Shown here piece after piece: positions 1 to 8,238 of a DNA stretch of 42,762 nucleotides (position 1 is its first letter; each line of letters begins with the position of its first letter). The notes under the pieces were generated by a model that was not told the origin of the DNA, ran no database searches, and saw only the letters and a program-made list of their open reading frames with translations. This stretch comes from Marinomonas ostreistagni (GTDB lineage Bacteria; Pseudomonadota; Gammaproteobacteria; Pseudomonadales; Marinomonadaceae). Both the position numbers and the translations under genes were made by a program. The DNA lies in NCBI RefSeq assembly GCF_016461785.1, contig NZ_JAEMUH010000023.1, positions 1 to 42,762 on the forward strand, read 5' to 3'.

Positions 1-694
1 TGAAACCAACTCAGTGATGGTTATCATCTTCATCAAAGGGGGCAGATCCCTCAACTGGTGATAGTGCTTGGAGACTGATGTTCTTACAAGGATCTGAGCC
101 CTGAGGTTTCCGAACGAAGTCGGGCCGTATAAGCCATCTACCGATGGCGAAAGCTTTTGTTAAAAGAACGACTAAAGCTCTTCCTTCACGAACGGAGCAG
201 AGTTATAGCCAATAATACTTTTGAGAGAGATACATCTCTTGAGACTAAAAATAGTCTTCTTAACATAAACTTGATTGATTCCCTGGTTAGGTTCATCACG
301 TATTAAAAAGTACTCCAGAATACACCTCAGTATTTTCTACTGCTCTTACTTCTATGGCAGCTCCTTATAAACCTGAACTCAAATAATTAAATATTGCTGC
401 TTATGCATTCTTCAACACATTTTATGATGATTGAAAAAGAGGTTATTTCAGTTTTGACGTGTTTTTGTATCTTTTGAAAATAGTTTGGCTGCGTTCTTTG
501 TAGTATGAACTATTTTTAGCTTTTTATTTGTACAGTTGTGAACTTTTTTTAAGTCAATATCACTACAATCAATAGTCTTTATGAAATTTTATTTCACAAT
601 TTGATCGATAATGAGTAGGAGAGATGGTTAAACGGGTATAAAATTCCGAAATCAAAATTTTGGGCTTTTAAATTCATTTACTGAGGTTGGTTTC
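1..694. other. 694-base region without a convincing gene
   Basis: No reading frame here looks like a gene. The first 260 bases are richer in complementary segments than the AT-rich rest. CAGATCC (43-49) can pair with GGATCTG (90-96), extended by GGG (40-42) with CCC (99-101) across a two-base bulge. GCCATC-TACC-GATGGC (133-148) is a perfect hairpin, AGCTTT (152-157) pairs with AAAGCT (174-179), and GACTA-AAAA-TAGTC (243-256) precedes a T-rich stretch. I could not match it to an RNA family. It may be a structured RNA, the far part of an element cut by the window edge, or a decayed gene. Bases 260-640 are AT-rich upstream sequence of nhaD. Confidence 0.4.
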
Positions 695-1960
695 ATGTCT
701 GAGGTACTGCAAATAGTACTTGTAAGCTTGGCTGTTCTAGCTTTGCTCGGGGTTGTTCTTGAAGATATTATTCATATTAATAAAGCGAAAATTACGCTGT
801 TTTTAGGTACATTTTCGTGGTTTTTGTTATATGTATTCCATTCCGGCACTCCGGAGGAAGCTGAAGCTGTTGCAATAGGTTTTGAAGAAAACGTGGCGGA
901 GATCGCTTCGCTATGGTTATTTCTTGTTGCAGCTATGACGTTTGTTGCCTACTTGAATAATAAAGGGATGATCGAAAATGTCATCCACCTTTTTTTACCG
1001 AGTCGTGTAAAAGAGCGGTCATTGCTTTTTTTGACTGCAATATTCTGTTTTATATTTTCATCATTAGCTGACAATATAACTGCGACACTTGTGTCCGTCA
1101 CTTTGATATTGTCACTAAACCTTTCCACCAAAAAAACGATACGCTTTGCAACATTAGTTGTTTTTGCAGTGAACTCTGGGGGCGTTTCCCTTATTACTGG
1201 TGATGTAACCACTTTGATGATATTCCTTGATGGAAAAGTAAATATACTTGATTTGCTAATGTTATCACTGCCTGCATTCAGTGCAGTGATGGTGTTAGCT
1301 TTATTATTAAGTCGCGGCTTAAATGAAACAGTTGAGATTGATATTCGTCATAATGAAGTTAGGCCAGTAGATCTGATGATTGCTGGTGCTTTTCTTTGTA
1401 CAATTATCACGACTATTGTTGCCAATGTGTTGTTTGGTATCCCTCCTGTACTAATGTTCCTGTTAGGTATGGCCAGCATGTTTCTTATTGCCCGCTTCTT
1501 TGATTCTGATGAAAAAGAAGAGCAGAAGATCCTAGAATATATTCGCGTGATTGAGTTCGAAACACTTCTTTTCTTTTTAGGAATACTCTTATTAGTTGGT
1601 ATGTTAAAGGAAATTGAGGTGCTAGACGCGATTGTTCAGATGTACGAAGTGTTACCGCCAAGTATTGCTAACTTCCTGATGGGCGTACTGTCTTCAGCCA
1701 TTGATAATGTGCCATTAACGGCTGCATTGTTAAAAGCGGGTATCGTTATGACTGAAGCTGAATGGTTAGGCTTGACCTATGCTGTTGGTGTTGGTGGTTC
1801 ACTACTTGTGATTGGATCGGCGGCAGGCATTGTTGCAATGAGCAAAGTTGATGGGCTAACTTTTGGTTCTTATGCTAGATATTCGATGGTGTTATTGTTG
1901 GTCTATTCGTTAGGGTATATTGCATCCATTGGCTTAGCCCAGGTTGTACTGGGTAGTTAA
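695..1960 (+). CDS. nhaD: Na+/H+ antiporter NhaD
   Basis: NhaD exchanges cytoplasmic Na+ (or Li+) for external protons at the inner membrane, mainly at alkaline pH, and is typical of marine and halophilic bacteria. The 421-residue product is almost entirely hydrophobic with about a dozen membrane segments. It carries the ion-transporter family pattern, including SSLADNITATLVSVT (about residues 122-136) and a second helix with SSAIDNVPLTAALLK (about 333-347), where conserved Asp-Asn pairs sit in the membrane. The ATG at 695 has a GAGG ribosome site at 683-686. Single gene, followed by a strong terminator at 1971-1997. The assignment is by sequence pattern; an NhaB/ArsB-like relative is less likely. 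Confidence 0.9.
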   Translation: MSEVLQIVLVSLAVLALLGVVLEDIIHINKAKITLFLGTFSWFLLYVFHSGTPEEAEAVAIGFEENVAEIASLWLFLVAAMTFVAYLNNKGMIENVIHLFLPSRVKERSLLFLTAIFCFIFSSLADNITATLVSVTLILSLNLSTKKTIRFATLVVFAVNSGGVSLITGDVTTLMIFLDGKVNILDLLMLSLPAFSAVMVLALLLSRGLNETVEIDIRHNEVRPVDLMIAGAFLCTIITTIVANVLFGIPPVLMFLLGMASMFLIARFFDSDEKEEQKILEYIRVIEFETLLFFLGILLLVGMLKEIEVLDAIVQMYEVLPPSIANFLMGVLSSAIDNVPLTAALLKAGIVMTEAEWLGLTYAVGVGGSLLVIGSAAGIVAMSKVDGLTFGSYARYSMVLLLVYSLGYIASIGLAQVVLGS

Positions 1961-1970
1961 AATTAAAAAT

Positions 1971-1997
1971 GCAGGCGCTAGGCGCCTGCTTTTTTTT
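1971..1997 (+). terminator. Rho-independent terminator after nhaD
   Basis: Perfect eight-base-pair GC-rich stem GCAGGCGC / GCGCCTGC (1971-1978 with 1982-1989), three-base loop TAG, then eight T residues. It lies 10 bases after the nhaD stop. Confidence 0.93.
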
Positions 1998-2150
1998 GAG
2001 ATGCTAAAAATCAAAATTGGCCTAACAATTGTATGATTCCATAGTGAAATTAAGGGTATTGGATATTTAAGAGCTATAAATCAATTCAAATCGACTTTGT
2101 GCTTTGATTTGGTGCTTCTCTTACTAGGCTGCAACAAAATAGGAGAGTCT

Positions 2151-5100
2151 ATGATTGATGTTGTTTGGGTTTTGATTTCGGCTAGTTTAGTGTTTCTCAT
2201 GCAGGCAGGCTTTTTATGCCTGGAAAGTGGCCGAATTCGAAGCAAAAACAGTATTAATGTTGCTGCCAAAAACATTTCTGATTTTATTATTTCCTCTGCT
2301 GTATTCAATGTGCTTGGTTTTGGGCTGATGTTTGGTGCTTCATACCAAGGCTTTATTGGCATCTCCGAATTCCTCTTCGGAGATAATTCTAATCCTGAAA
2401 GTATTTCCTTCTTTCTCTTTCAAATGATGTTCTGTGGCACGGCTGCAACCTTGGTATCTGGTGCTGTAGCTGAGCGTATGACATTTGTTGGCTATTTGGT
2501 AATGACTGTGATTCTCAGTGCAGTGATCTATCCAGTAGTTGGGCATTGGGCTTGGAACGGTATCTTCCAGACAGAATCTCAAGGTTGGCTTGAGAAAAGT
2601 GGATTCGTAGATTTCGCTGGCTCTACAGTTGTGCATTCAGTAGGGGGGTGGGTTGCACTGGTCGCTATATTTTTAATTGGCCCTCGGTTACGCCGATTTG
2701 AAAAAGGAATAAACCTTCCTCAGGGTAGTAATTTACCTTTATCCGGTTTAGGAGTTTTGCTTATTTGGTTGGGGTGGGTTGGTTTTAATGGCGGGAGCAC
2801 ATTAAGTCTCAATGAGTCGGTACCTCATATTCTTTTAAATACATTTCTGTCAGCGATTTGGGGTGGCGTTGGTGCGAGTTTGATTTTCTACTTGCATAAG
2901 CGTTATGTGGATGTATCTCAGCTCCTAAATGGTGTAATTGCTGGTCTAGTGGGGATTACTGCCGGGTGCCATGTAATATCTGCTTCTGGTGCCATCATGG
3001 TAGGTTTCATCAGTGGCATAATCTGTGTTCTAGGTAGTTACTTAATGGACCGGTGTAAACTCGATGATGCTCTGGATGTTGTGCCTGCGCACTTATTGGC
3101 AGGAATCTGGGGGACTTTAGCCGTCGCATTATTTGGTGATTTGGAACTCATTGGGACAGGGCTTAGTCGATGGGAACAGTTAGAGATTCAAACTGCTGGC
3201 ATCGCAAGTATTGGCTTTTATTGCGTTACTGTATCTTTCATATTGCTTAAGTGTATTGGCTGGTTTGTTAAGTTACGCGTTACCGAGGAACAAGAGGAGC
3301 AAGGTCTAAATATCGCGGAGCATAGAGCAGCAACAGAGCTTATTGATTTGTTAAATTCGATGCAATATCAAGAAGATAAAGCAGACTTCTCTCACCATGT
3401 TCCAGAAGAACCATTTACTGAGGTTGGTCAAATTGCTAAGCAATACAACCAGGTAATTGATCGTGTGAGTCAAGAGATTACAGAGCGTGACAGCGCACTC
3501 AATCGTTTTAAAGAGAGTGAAATGCGTAAGTCGGCGATACTCGATTCTTCAATGGACTGTATTGTCACGATTAATGATCAGGGCAGGATTATGGAGTACA
3601 ACCCAGCAGCTGAGAGAACTTTTGGTGTACTAAAAAAACAAGTAGAGGGCGAAAATTTTATAGAGTTTTTCGTCCCAGAAAAAGATCGAAGTTCAATTGT
3701 CGCGAGTTTAGATACCGGTTTTTCGAGTTCGGGTGGCTGGTTAATCAATCGTCGTAATCACTTCCAACTACAGCGTGGCGACCATCAAGTTTTTCCCGTT
3801 GAGATCGCGATAACGAAAGCACTAAATGAAAGAGGAGGGTCACAAGAATTTACCCTTCACATTAGAGATGTGACTCGACACGTTAAGTTACAACAGCGTT
3901 TGCGATTCTTGGCCTATAGTGACCCCTTAACCAGCTTGTTTAATCGTACTTATATGACAGAGCAGCTGGAGCGAGCATTACAGAATGCTCAAGACCGTCA
4001 CCTTAAAGTAGCGTTATTATTCTTAGATCTTGATAAGTTCAAAACGATCAATGACACACTAGGGCATAAAGCGGGTGATGAGCTGCTGTGCGAAGTGGCT
4101 GACCGATTAACACAAACCGTTTTAAAATCAGATGTTATTGCTCGTTGGGGAGGCGATGAATTTCTGATCATGTTGACAGAGGATGTGTCAGAAGTCAGAG
4201 CAAAAGTCTTATCAAAAGCGATCTTAGACATCATGCATGAACCAGTTACCTTACTTGATAAGCCTGTCAAAGTTGGAACAAGCATTGGGATTGCATTAAG
4301 TGATCAGCAATGTGATGCAGAAACCTTAATTCAGCATGCAGATATGGCAATGTATTGGGCGAAGCAAAATGGTCGTGATAATGCGAAGCTTTTTCAAAGT
4401 TACATGGCGAAAGAGGTGACTTCTGGCTTTCAGAAAGAGCAAGATATAAAAGATGCACTGGATAATGATCAGTTTTTCTTAGTTTTCCAGCCTCAGATTG
4501 ATACTGCATATGGGAGAATCTTTGGCTTTGAGGCATTAATCCGTTGGCTGCACCCTAAAATGGGAACTATTTCACCGGATGATTTTATTCCCCAAGCAGA
4601 AGAATCTAACCTAATTTGCCGCATAGATGAGTGGGTACTTGAAAAGACTGTAAAAACCTTAGATACATGGCGATCTTTGGAGTTCGATATACAGCCCGTC
4701 GCTGTGAATATCTCAGGAAGGCATTTTGCTGCGGAAGGTTTCTTAGAGTCCATCCAGACTTTACTTGAACGTTATGATGTACCTGGTAGTTGGTTAAAAA
4801 TTGAAATCACGGAAGGCGTTTTCATTCATAACATGGATTACTGCGTAGAGGTCATGTCTGGGTTGAAACAATTAGGGGTAGAAATATCTGTTGATGATTT
4901 TGGTACAGGATACTCTTCTTTGCATTATCTAAAAATGCTGCCATTAGATGTACTCAAAATTGATAAGTCATTCGTGAGTGAGATTGGAGACAATGTTGAA
5001 GGTAGAAAGATATGCGAGGCCATTGTTCAGCTCGCACAAAACCTTGAGCTAGAAGTTATTGCGGAAGGGGTTGAAAATAGCCATCAATGTGAGGTGTTAA

Positions 5101-5219
5101 ATAGCTTAGGTTGTCACCTTCATCAAGGTTATTACCACCATAAGCCTTTAATTGAAGAGGCTGCGCTTGAAATGCTACGAACACAGTCTCTTCAAGTGGA
5201 AAATAGCAAAACCGGTTAG
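2151..5219 (+). CDS. Ammonium transporter-PAS-GGDEF-EAL fusion protein
   Basis: A 1022-residue fusion of an Amt/Mep/Rh ammonium channel with a cyclic-di-GMP signalling tail. Residues 1-375 form the channel, with both pore histidines retained (H162 in TVVHS, H314 in PAHLL), so conduction is plausible. A helical linker (380-460) leads to a PAS domain (about 462-575), a GGDEF domain with intact GGDEF at 667-671, and an EAL domain with intact EAL at 794-796 and DDFGTGYSS. The inhibitory RxxD site ahead of GGDEF is absent (LKSD instead). The simplest reading is a sensor coupling ammonium binding or flux to cyclic-di-GMP turnover; whether it makes or degrades the messenger cannot be read. The ATG at 2151 is preceded by AGGAGAG; an upstream in-frame TTG would only add unlike sequence. 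Its stop codon interleaves with that of mnhG. Confidence 0.9.
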   Translation: MIDVVWVLISASLVFLMQAGFLCLESGRIRSKNSINVAAKNISDFIISSAVFNVLGFGLMFGASYQGFIGISEFLFGDNSNPESISFFLFQMMFCGTAATLVSGAVAERMTFVGYLVMTVILSAVIYPVVGHWAWNGIFQTESQGWLEKSGFVDFAGSTVVHSVGGWVALVAIFLIGPRLRRFEKGINLPQGSNLPLSGLGVLLIWLGWVGFNGGSTLSLNESVPHILLNTFLSAIWGGVGASLIFYLHKRYVDVSQLLNGVIAGLVGITAGCHVISASGAIMVGFISGIICVLGSYLMDRCKLDDALDVVPAHLLAGIWGTLAVALFGDLELIGTGLSRWEQLEIQTAGIASIGFYCVTVSFILLKCIGWFVKLRVTEEQEEQGLNIAEHRAATELIDLLNSMQYQEDKADFSHHVPEEPFTEVGQIAKQYNQVIDRVSQEITERDSALNRFKESEMRKSAILDSSMDCIVTINDQGRIMEYNPAAERTFGVLKKQVEGENFIEFFVPEKDRSSIVASLDTGFSSSGGWLINRRNHFQLQRGDHQVFPVEIAITKALNERGGSQEFTLHIRDVTRHVKLQQRLRFLAYSDPLTSLFNRTYMTEQLERALQNAQDRHLKVALLFLDLDKFKTINDTLGHKAGDELLCEVADRLTQTVLKSDVIARWGGDEFLIMLTEDVSEVRAKVLSKAILDIMHEPVTLLDKPVKVGTSIGIALSDQQCDAETLIQHADMAMYWAKQNGRDNAKLFQSYMAKEVTSGFQKEQDIKDALDNDQFFLVFQPQIDTAYGRIFGFEALIRWLHPKMGTISPDDFIPQAEESNLICRIDEWVLEKTVKTLDTWRSLEFDIQPVAVNISGRHFAAEGFLESIQTLLERYDVPGSWLKIEITEGVFIHNMDYCVEVMSGLKQLGVEISVDDFGTGYSSLHYLKMLPLDVLKIDKSFVSEIGDNVEGRKICEAIVQLAQNLELEVIAEGVENSHQCEVLNSLGCHLHQGYYHHKPLIEEAALEMLRTQSLQVENSKTG

Positions 5220-5581
5220 TCGCTGTCGGCAGCATCACGATTACGGATTCTTTCGACTAAGCTCTGCCCAGCTGTGCGAGGTATTGCTGGATTTTCGCGG
5301 TGTAAAGCCGTTTTAGCAATCATATTTGCTGCGACGGGAGCTGTAATCAATAGAAATAAAGTGATCAGCAGCTCTGAAACAGAAAAAGAGCCTTGATTGA
5401 TGGATTGATACACTAAAGAGGCTAACAGTACCCCTGTAATTCCCAGCGTCGTGGCTTTAGTTGGGCCATGCAAGCGCATAAAAATATCAGGAAGCCTCGC
5501 AAGGCCAATTGAGCCAACCAGTAAGAAAACACCACCAATAACCAGTAAAATGCTAATAATAAGTTCTACATAAAACGACAT
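5216..5581 (-). CDS. mnhG: Na+/H+ antiporter subunit G (MrpG/MnhG)
   Basis: Small membrane subunit of the multi-subunit Mrp antiporter, 121 residues with about three membrane helices. The family signature is clear: ARLPDIFMRLHGPTKATTLG (about residues 28-47). Last gene of the mnhAB-C-D-E-F-G operon. AAGGAG lies just ahead of the ATG. Its TAA stop (5216-5218) interleaves with the TAG of the convergent ammonium-sensor gene, so the two coding regions overlap by four bases with no room for a terminator between them. The C-terminal tail is charged and probably cytoplasmic. Confidence 0.92.
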   Translation of the reverse strand: MSFYVELIISILLVIGGVFLLVGSIGLARLPDIFMRLHGPTKATTLGITGVLLASLVYQSINQGSFSVSELLITLFLLITAPVAANMIAKTALHRENPAIPRTAGQSLVERIRNRDAADSD

Positions 5582-5593
5582 AAAACGCTCCTT

Positions 5594-5863
5594 TTATTCG
5601 ATAATATCGCCGCGAAGTAAGTACTTACATAAAGCTGATGTACTGACGAACCCTAACATTGCGATTAGTAAAGCCGCTTCAAAATATAAGCTGGTTTCCA
5701 TATAGATACCGTATAGCATGATCAGTGCGATGGCATTTATATACATGGTATCTAACGCCATAATACGATCAGATACATGAGGCCCTACCAACAAGCGCCA
5801 CAAGTTTAAAAACAGCGCCACGCAGATACAGATGGTGACGAAAAATAAAGCCCAACTTAGCAT
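5594..5863 (-). CDS. mnhF: Na+/H+ antiporter subunit F (MrpF/MnhF)
   Basis: An 89-residue membrane subunit with three predicted helices, belonging to the MrpF/PhaF family. The diagnostic LLVGPHVSDRIMALDTMYIN segment follows the first helix (about residues 25-44). It overlaps the end of mnhE by seven bases and sits 12 bases before mnhG, so it is almost certainly translated from the polycistronic Mrp message. In studied Mrp systems every subunit is needed for full antiport; the exact role of F is not settled, although bile-salt efflux has been reported for some homologues. Confidence 0.92.
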   Translation of the reverse strand: MLSWALFFVTICICVALFLNLWRLLVGPHVSDRIMALDTMYINAIALIMLYGIYMETSLYFEAALLIAMLGFVSTSALCKYLLRGDIIE

Positions 5864-6342
5864 CCTAGGATCTCCTTGATAGGTTGTTCGTAACGCTGTT
5901 TAACTTCATCAATAAGATCTTGCTCATTGTCTAAATGTAAAGCGTGAACATAAAGCCAACGCTTGTCTTCAGATACTTCTACACTAACTGTACCTGGTGT
6001 TAATGATACCGTACTAGCCAGCACAGTAATGCCAACATCAGAATTCAAATCAAGAGGAATCGCGACAAACCCAGGCTGTAACCTTTTGATAGGACCAAGG
6101 ACTAGTGCCGCTACCTGAATATTGGCGACTAAGATATCTTTTAGAACCATCAAAAAATAACGTAGAGCGAGCCAAGGTTTGCGTATCTTTGGTTGCTCAT
6201 CTCGCATTGAATTAACTAGCAACGGAATGCTGATTGCAAAAAAGGCTGCCAAGACGATGTGGCCTGGGCTGATGGAGTTATTCATTAATAGCCAAACACT
6301 AAACAGCAATAAGCTATGAAATGGCATTGGTAATAATTTCAT
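5857..6342 (-). CDS. mnhE: Na+/H+ antiporter subunit E (MrpE/MnhE)
   Basis: A 161-residue MrpE-family subunit. An N-terminal hydrophobic part (two or three helices, residues 5-75) is followed by a soluble domain containing the family pattern DVGITVLASTVSLTPGTVSV (about 104-123) and a C-terminal acidic stretch. It lies three bases after mnhD and overlaps mnhF by seven bases, the tight packing expected of the Mrp operon. MrpE is thought to help assembly or stability of the complex. Confidence 0.92.
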   Translation of the reverse strand: MKLLPMPFHSLLLFSVWLLMNNSISPGHIVLAAFFAISIPLLVNSMRDEQPKIRKPWLALRYFLMVLKDILVANIQVAALVLGPIKRLQPGFVAIPLDLNSDVGITVLASTVSLTPGTVSVEVSEDKRWLYVHALHLDNEQDLIDEVKQRYEQPIKEILGC

Positions 6343-6345
6343 GAC

Positions 6346-7872
6346 TTAAAAGCCTCCTTCAGCCAAAGGGCTTGTTAATAGGGCTTCGACTGATAGCCTA
6401 GGGTCATGCAAAAATGCTGCAGCATCATTTGCTAATTCTGATAAAGGCCCAGCAAATAAAGCTAATAACGGTGAAGCAGACAGCAGTAGTACAACGCCTA
6501 ACCATTCACCAAGGTGAATAGGCTGAGTGGCTTCTGTCTGTTTGCCAGACGAGTGGCGCCAAAAGAGAGTTGTTCCAGCGCGTGATAATGCAATCAAAGC
6601 TCCCAAGCTGCTAAGTAATAGAATGGGCCATACCCAGATTTGCTCAGCAGCAGATTGAACAGACTGTAGCACCATTACTTTGCCAATGAAGCCCGAGAAG
6701 GGTGGCATACCAATGACCGCAATCGCGGCAATAGCGAAGAAGATTCCCAGAAAAACGGGATTATCCATTTTTTTCGCAACCACAAAGCGGTCTTCCGCTT
6801 TGCCTCGTTGTCGAGAGATCATATCAGCCAGAAGGAACATGCCGCCAGCTACCAAGGTACTGTGGATCATGTAGTATAGGGCAGCACTGGTCGCCGCTTC
6901 ACTTTGAATGGCGGTACAAACGAGTAATGTGCCAGCTGAAAGAACCACTAAATTAGCGGTTAATAGTTTTAAGCTTGGGCTTGCTAAGGCACCAATGGTA
7001 CCAATAGTGATCGTTAATAAAGCGAGCGGCCAAATCCAAGATTGCGCAATATTCGCTAACTCACCAGCTTCATCTCCAAACACTACCCCATGGATACGCA
7101 GAATGCTGTAAATACCCACTTTGGTCATGACAGCAAAAATGGCGGCAACCGGAGCGCTGGCACTGGAGTAGGTTTTTGGCAACCAAAAATGTAGAGGCAG
7201 CATAGCCGATTTGAGGCCAAACACAGCTAATAACATTAATGCACCGATCTTAGCCAGAATGGCAACACTACCATCCAGCTCGGATACTTTCTGAGCCATA
7301 TCAGCAATGTTTAATGTACCTAACGTGCCATACAAAATACCTAAACCGAAGAGGAAAACACTTGAGCCAGCTAAGTTTAAGACAACGTAGTGAATTGTTG
7401 CTTGAGTCTTCTGTTTTCCGCCACCATGTACCAGTAATGCGTAAGAAGCAATCAATAACACCTCAAAGAATACAAATAGGTTAAACACGTCACCGGTTAG
7501 GAATGCGCCATTGATACCCATTACTTGAAACATGAACAGCGGGTAAAAGTAGCCACCTGCTTTGTCGTGAGAGCCTGTTGCATAACACAGTGCAGAGAAC
7601 GCTAGGAAGTTCGTGACAGCGACCATGATGCTCGACATAGGATCAGTCACCAATACAATACCAAAAGGTGGACGCCAGTTACCAAGAATATATTGGGTGA
7701 TACCGTCAGCTTGTACCGATAGAACGAGGGCGAAACCTACCAGTACTTGTAGCAGCGCTGAAATTATAGAGAGTATACGTTGTCGCTTTAAAGTCTTAGA
7801 AAATGGTGGCAGCAATAACAATGCACCAGTAAATAAGGGCAGTAATATAGGGAGAATACTAAGGTGCTGCAT
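6346..7872 (-). CDS. mnhD: Na+/H+ antiporter subunit D (MrpD/MnhD)
   Basis: A 508-residue, roughly 14-helix subunit of the NuoL/M/N-like proton-channel family, homologous to antiporter-like subunits of respiratory complex I. Recognisable segments include FNLFVFFEVLLIASYALL (about 128-145), with the membrane glutamate of this family, and LKSAMLPLHFWLPKTYSSA (about 220-238), with the conserved Lys and His. MrpD, with MrpA, is believed to carry the ion-translocating path. The ATG directly abuts the stop of mnhC with no spacer, so translation is probably coupled. Confidence 0.94.
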   Translation of the reverse strand: MQHLSILPILLPLFTGALLLLPPFSKTLKRQRILSIISALLQVLVGFALVLSVQADGITQYILGNWRPPFGIVLVTDPMSSIMVAVTNFLAFSALCYATGSHDKAGGYFYPLFMFQVMGINGAFLTGDVFNLFVFFEVLLIASYALLVHGGGKQKTQATIHYVVLNLAGSSVFLFGLGILYGTLGTLNIADMAQKVSELDGSVAILAKIGALMLLAVFGLKSAMLPLHFWLPKTYSSASAPVAAIFAVMTKVGIYSILRIHGVVFGDEAGELANIAQSWIWPLALLTITIGTIGALASPSLKLLTANLVVLSAGTLLVCTAIQSEAATSAALYYMIHSTLVAGGMFLLADMISRQRGKAEDRFVVAKKMDNPVFLGIFFAIAAIAVIGMPPFSGFIGKVMVLQSVQSAAEQIWVWPILLLSSLGALIALSRAGTTLFWRHSSGKQTEATQPIHLGEWLGVVLLLSASPLLALFAGPLSELANDAAAFLHDPRLSVEALLTSPLAEGGF

Positions 7873-8238
7873 TTAGCGCTGGCCTCCAGATTTCTGACGA
7901 ACTTCTTCTTTTGTCTGTGGTATACGGCCATCAACATGATCGTTACCTAAGTCAGCACGTGCGCGCATAGCAAGAATGACCGCAAAGGCTGTCATTGCGA
8001 AGCCAATTACGATAGCAGTTAACACTAGTGCTTGAGGAAGTGGATCACCGTAGTCTTCGGACACGCCTAGTACAGCCGCTGCATCAAGTTTTAAGCGGCC
8101 GCTGGCAAAGAGGAACAAGTTGACAGCATAAGAAAGTAGCGTAAGCCCAACTACCACAGAAAAGGTACGTCCTCGGAGTGTTAAGAAAATGCCGCAGGCT
8201 GTCATTAAGCCTACGCAAAATGCGTAAATACCTTCCAT
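7873..8238 (-). CDS. mnhC: Na+/H+ antiporter subunit C (MrpC/MnhC)
   Basis: A 121-residue NuoK-like subunit with three membrane helices and the family segment DPLPQALVLTAIVIGFAMTA (about 65-84). The start codon overlaps the mnhAB stop by one base (TAATG), with an AGGAGG-type ribosome site inside the end of the preceding gene. This is a classic translational coupling arrangement and fixes the start. The polar C-terminus (about residues 95-121) is likely cytoplasmic. Confidence 0.93.
   Translation of the reverse strand: MEGIYAFCVGLMTACGIFLTLRGRTFSVVVGLTLLSYAVNLFLFASGRLKLDAAAVLGVSEDYGDPLPQALVLTAIVIGFAMTAFAVILAMRARADLGNDHVDGRIPQTKEEVRQKSGGQR

Noticed and set aside
1..156. Open minus-strand frame running off the window start
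   Set aside because: About 50 codons are open, but there is no start with a ribosome site, the composition is not protein-like, and the same bases form RNA-like helices.
1..260. A lysine-type riboswitch before nhaD
   Set aside because: A short stretch near 35-55 looked like the 3' part of a lysine riboswitch, but the order of other conserved blocks does not fit and nhaD is over 400 bases away.
2097..2150. Longer ammonium-sensor protein starting at TTG 2097
   Set aside because: The ATG at 2151 has AGGAGAG directly upstream and begins with the normal Amt N-terminus.
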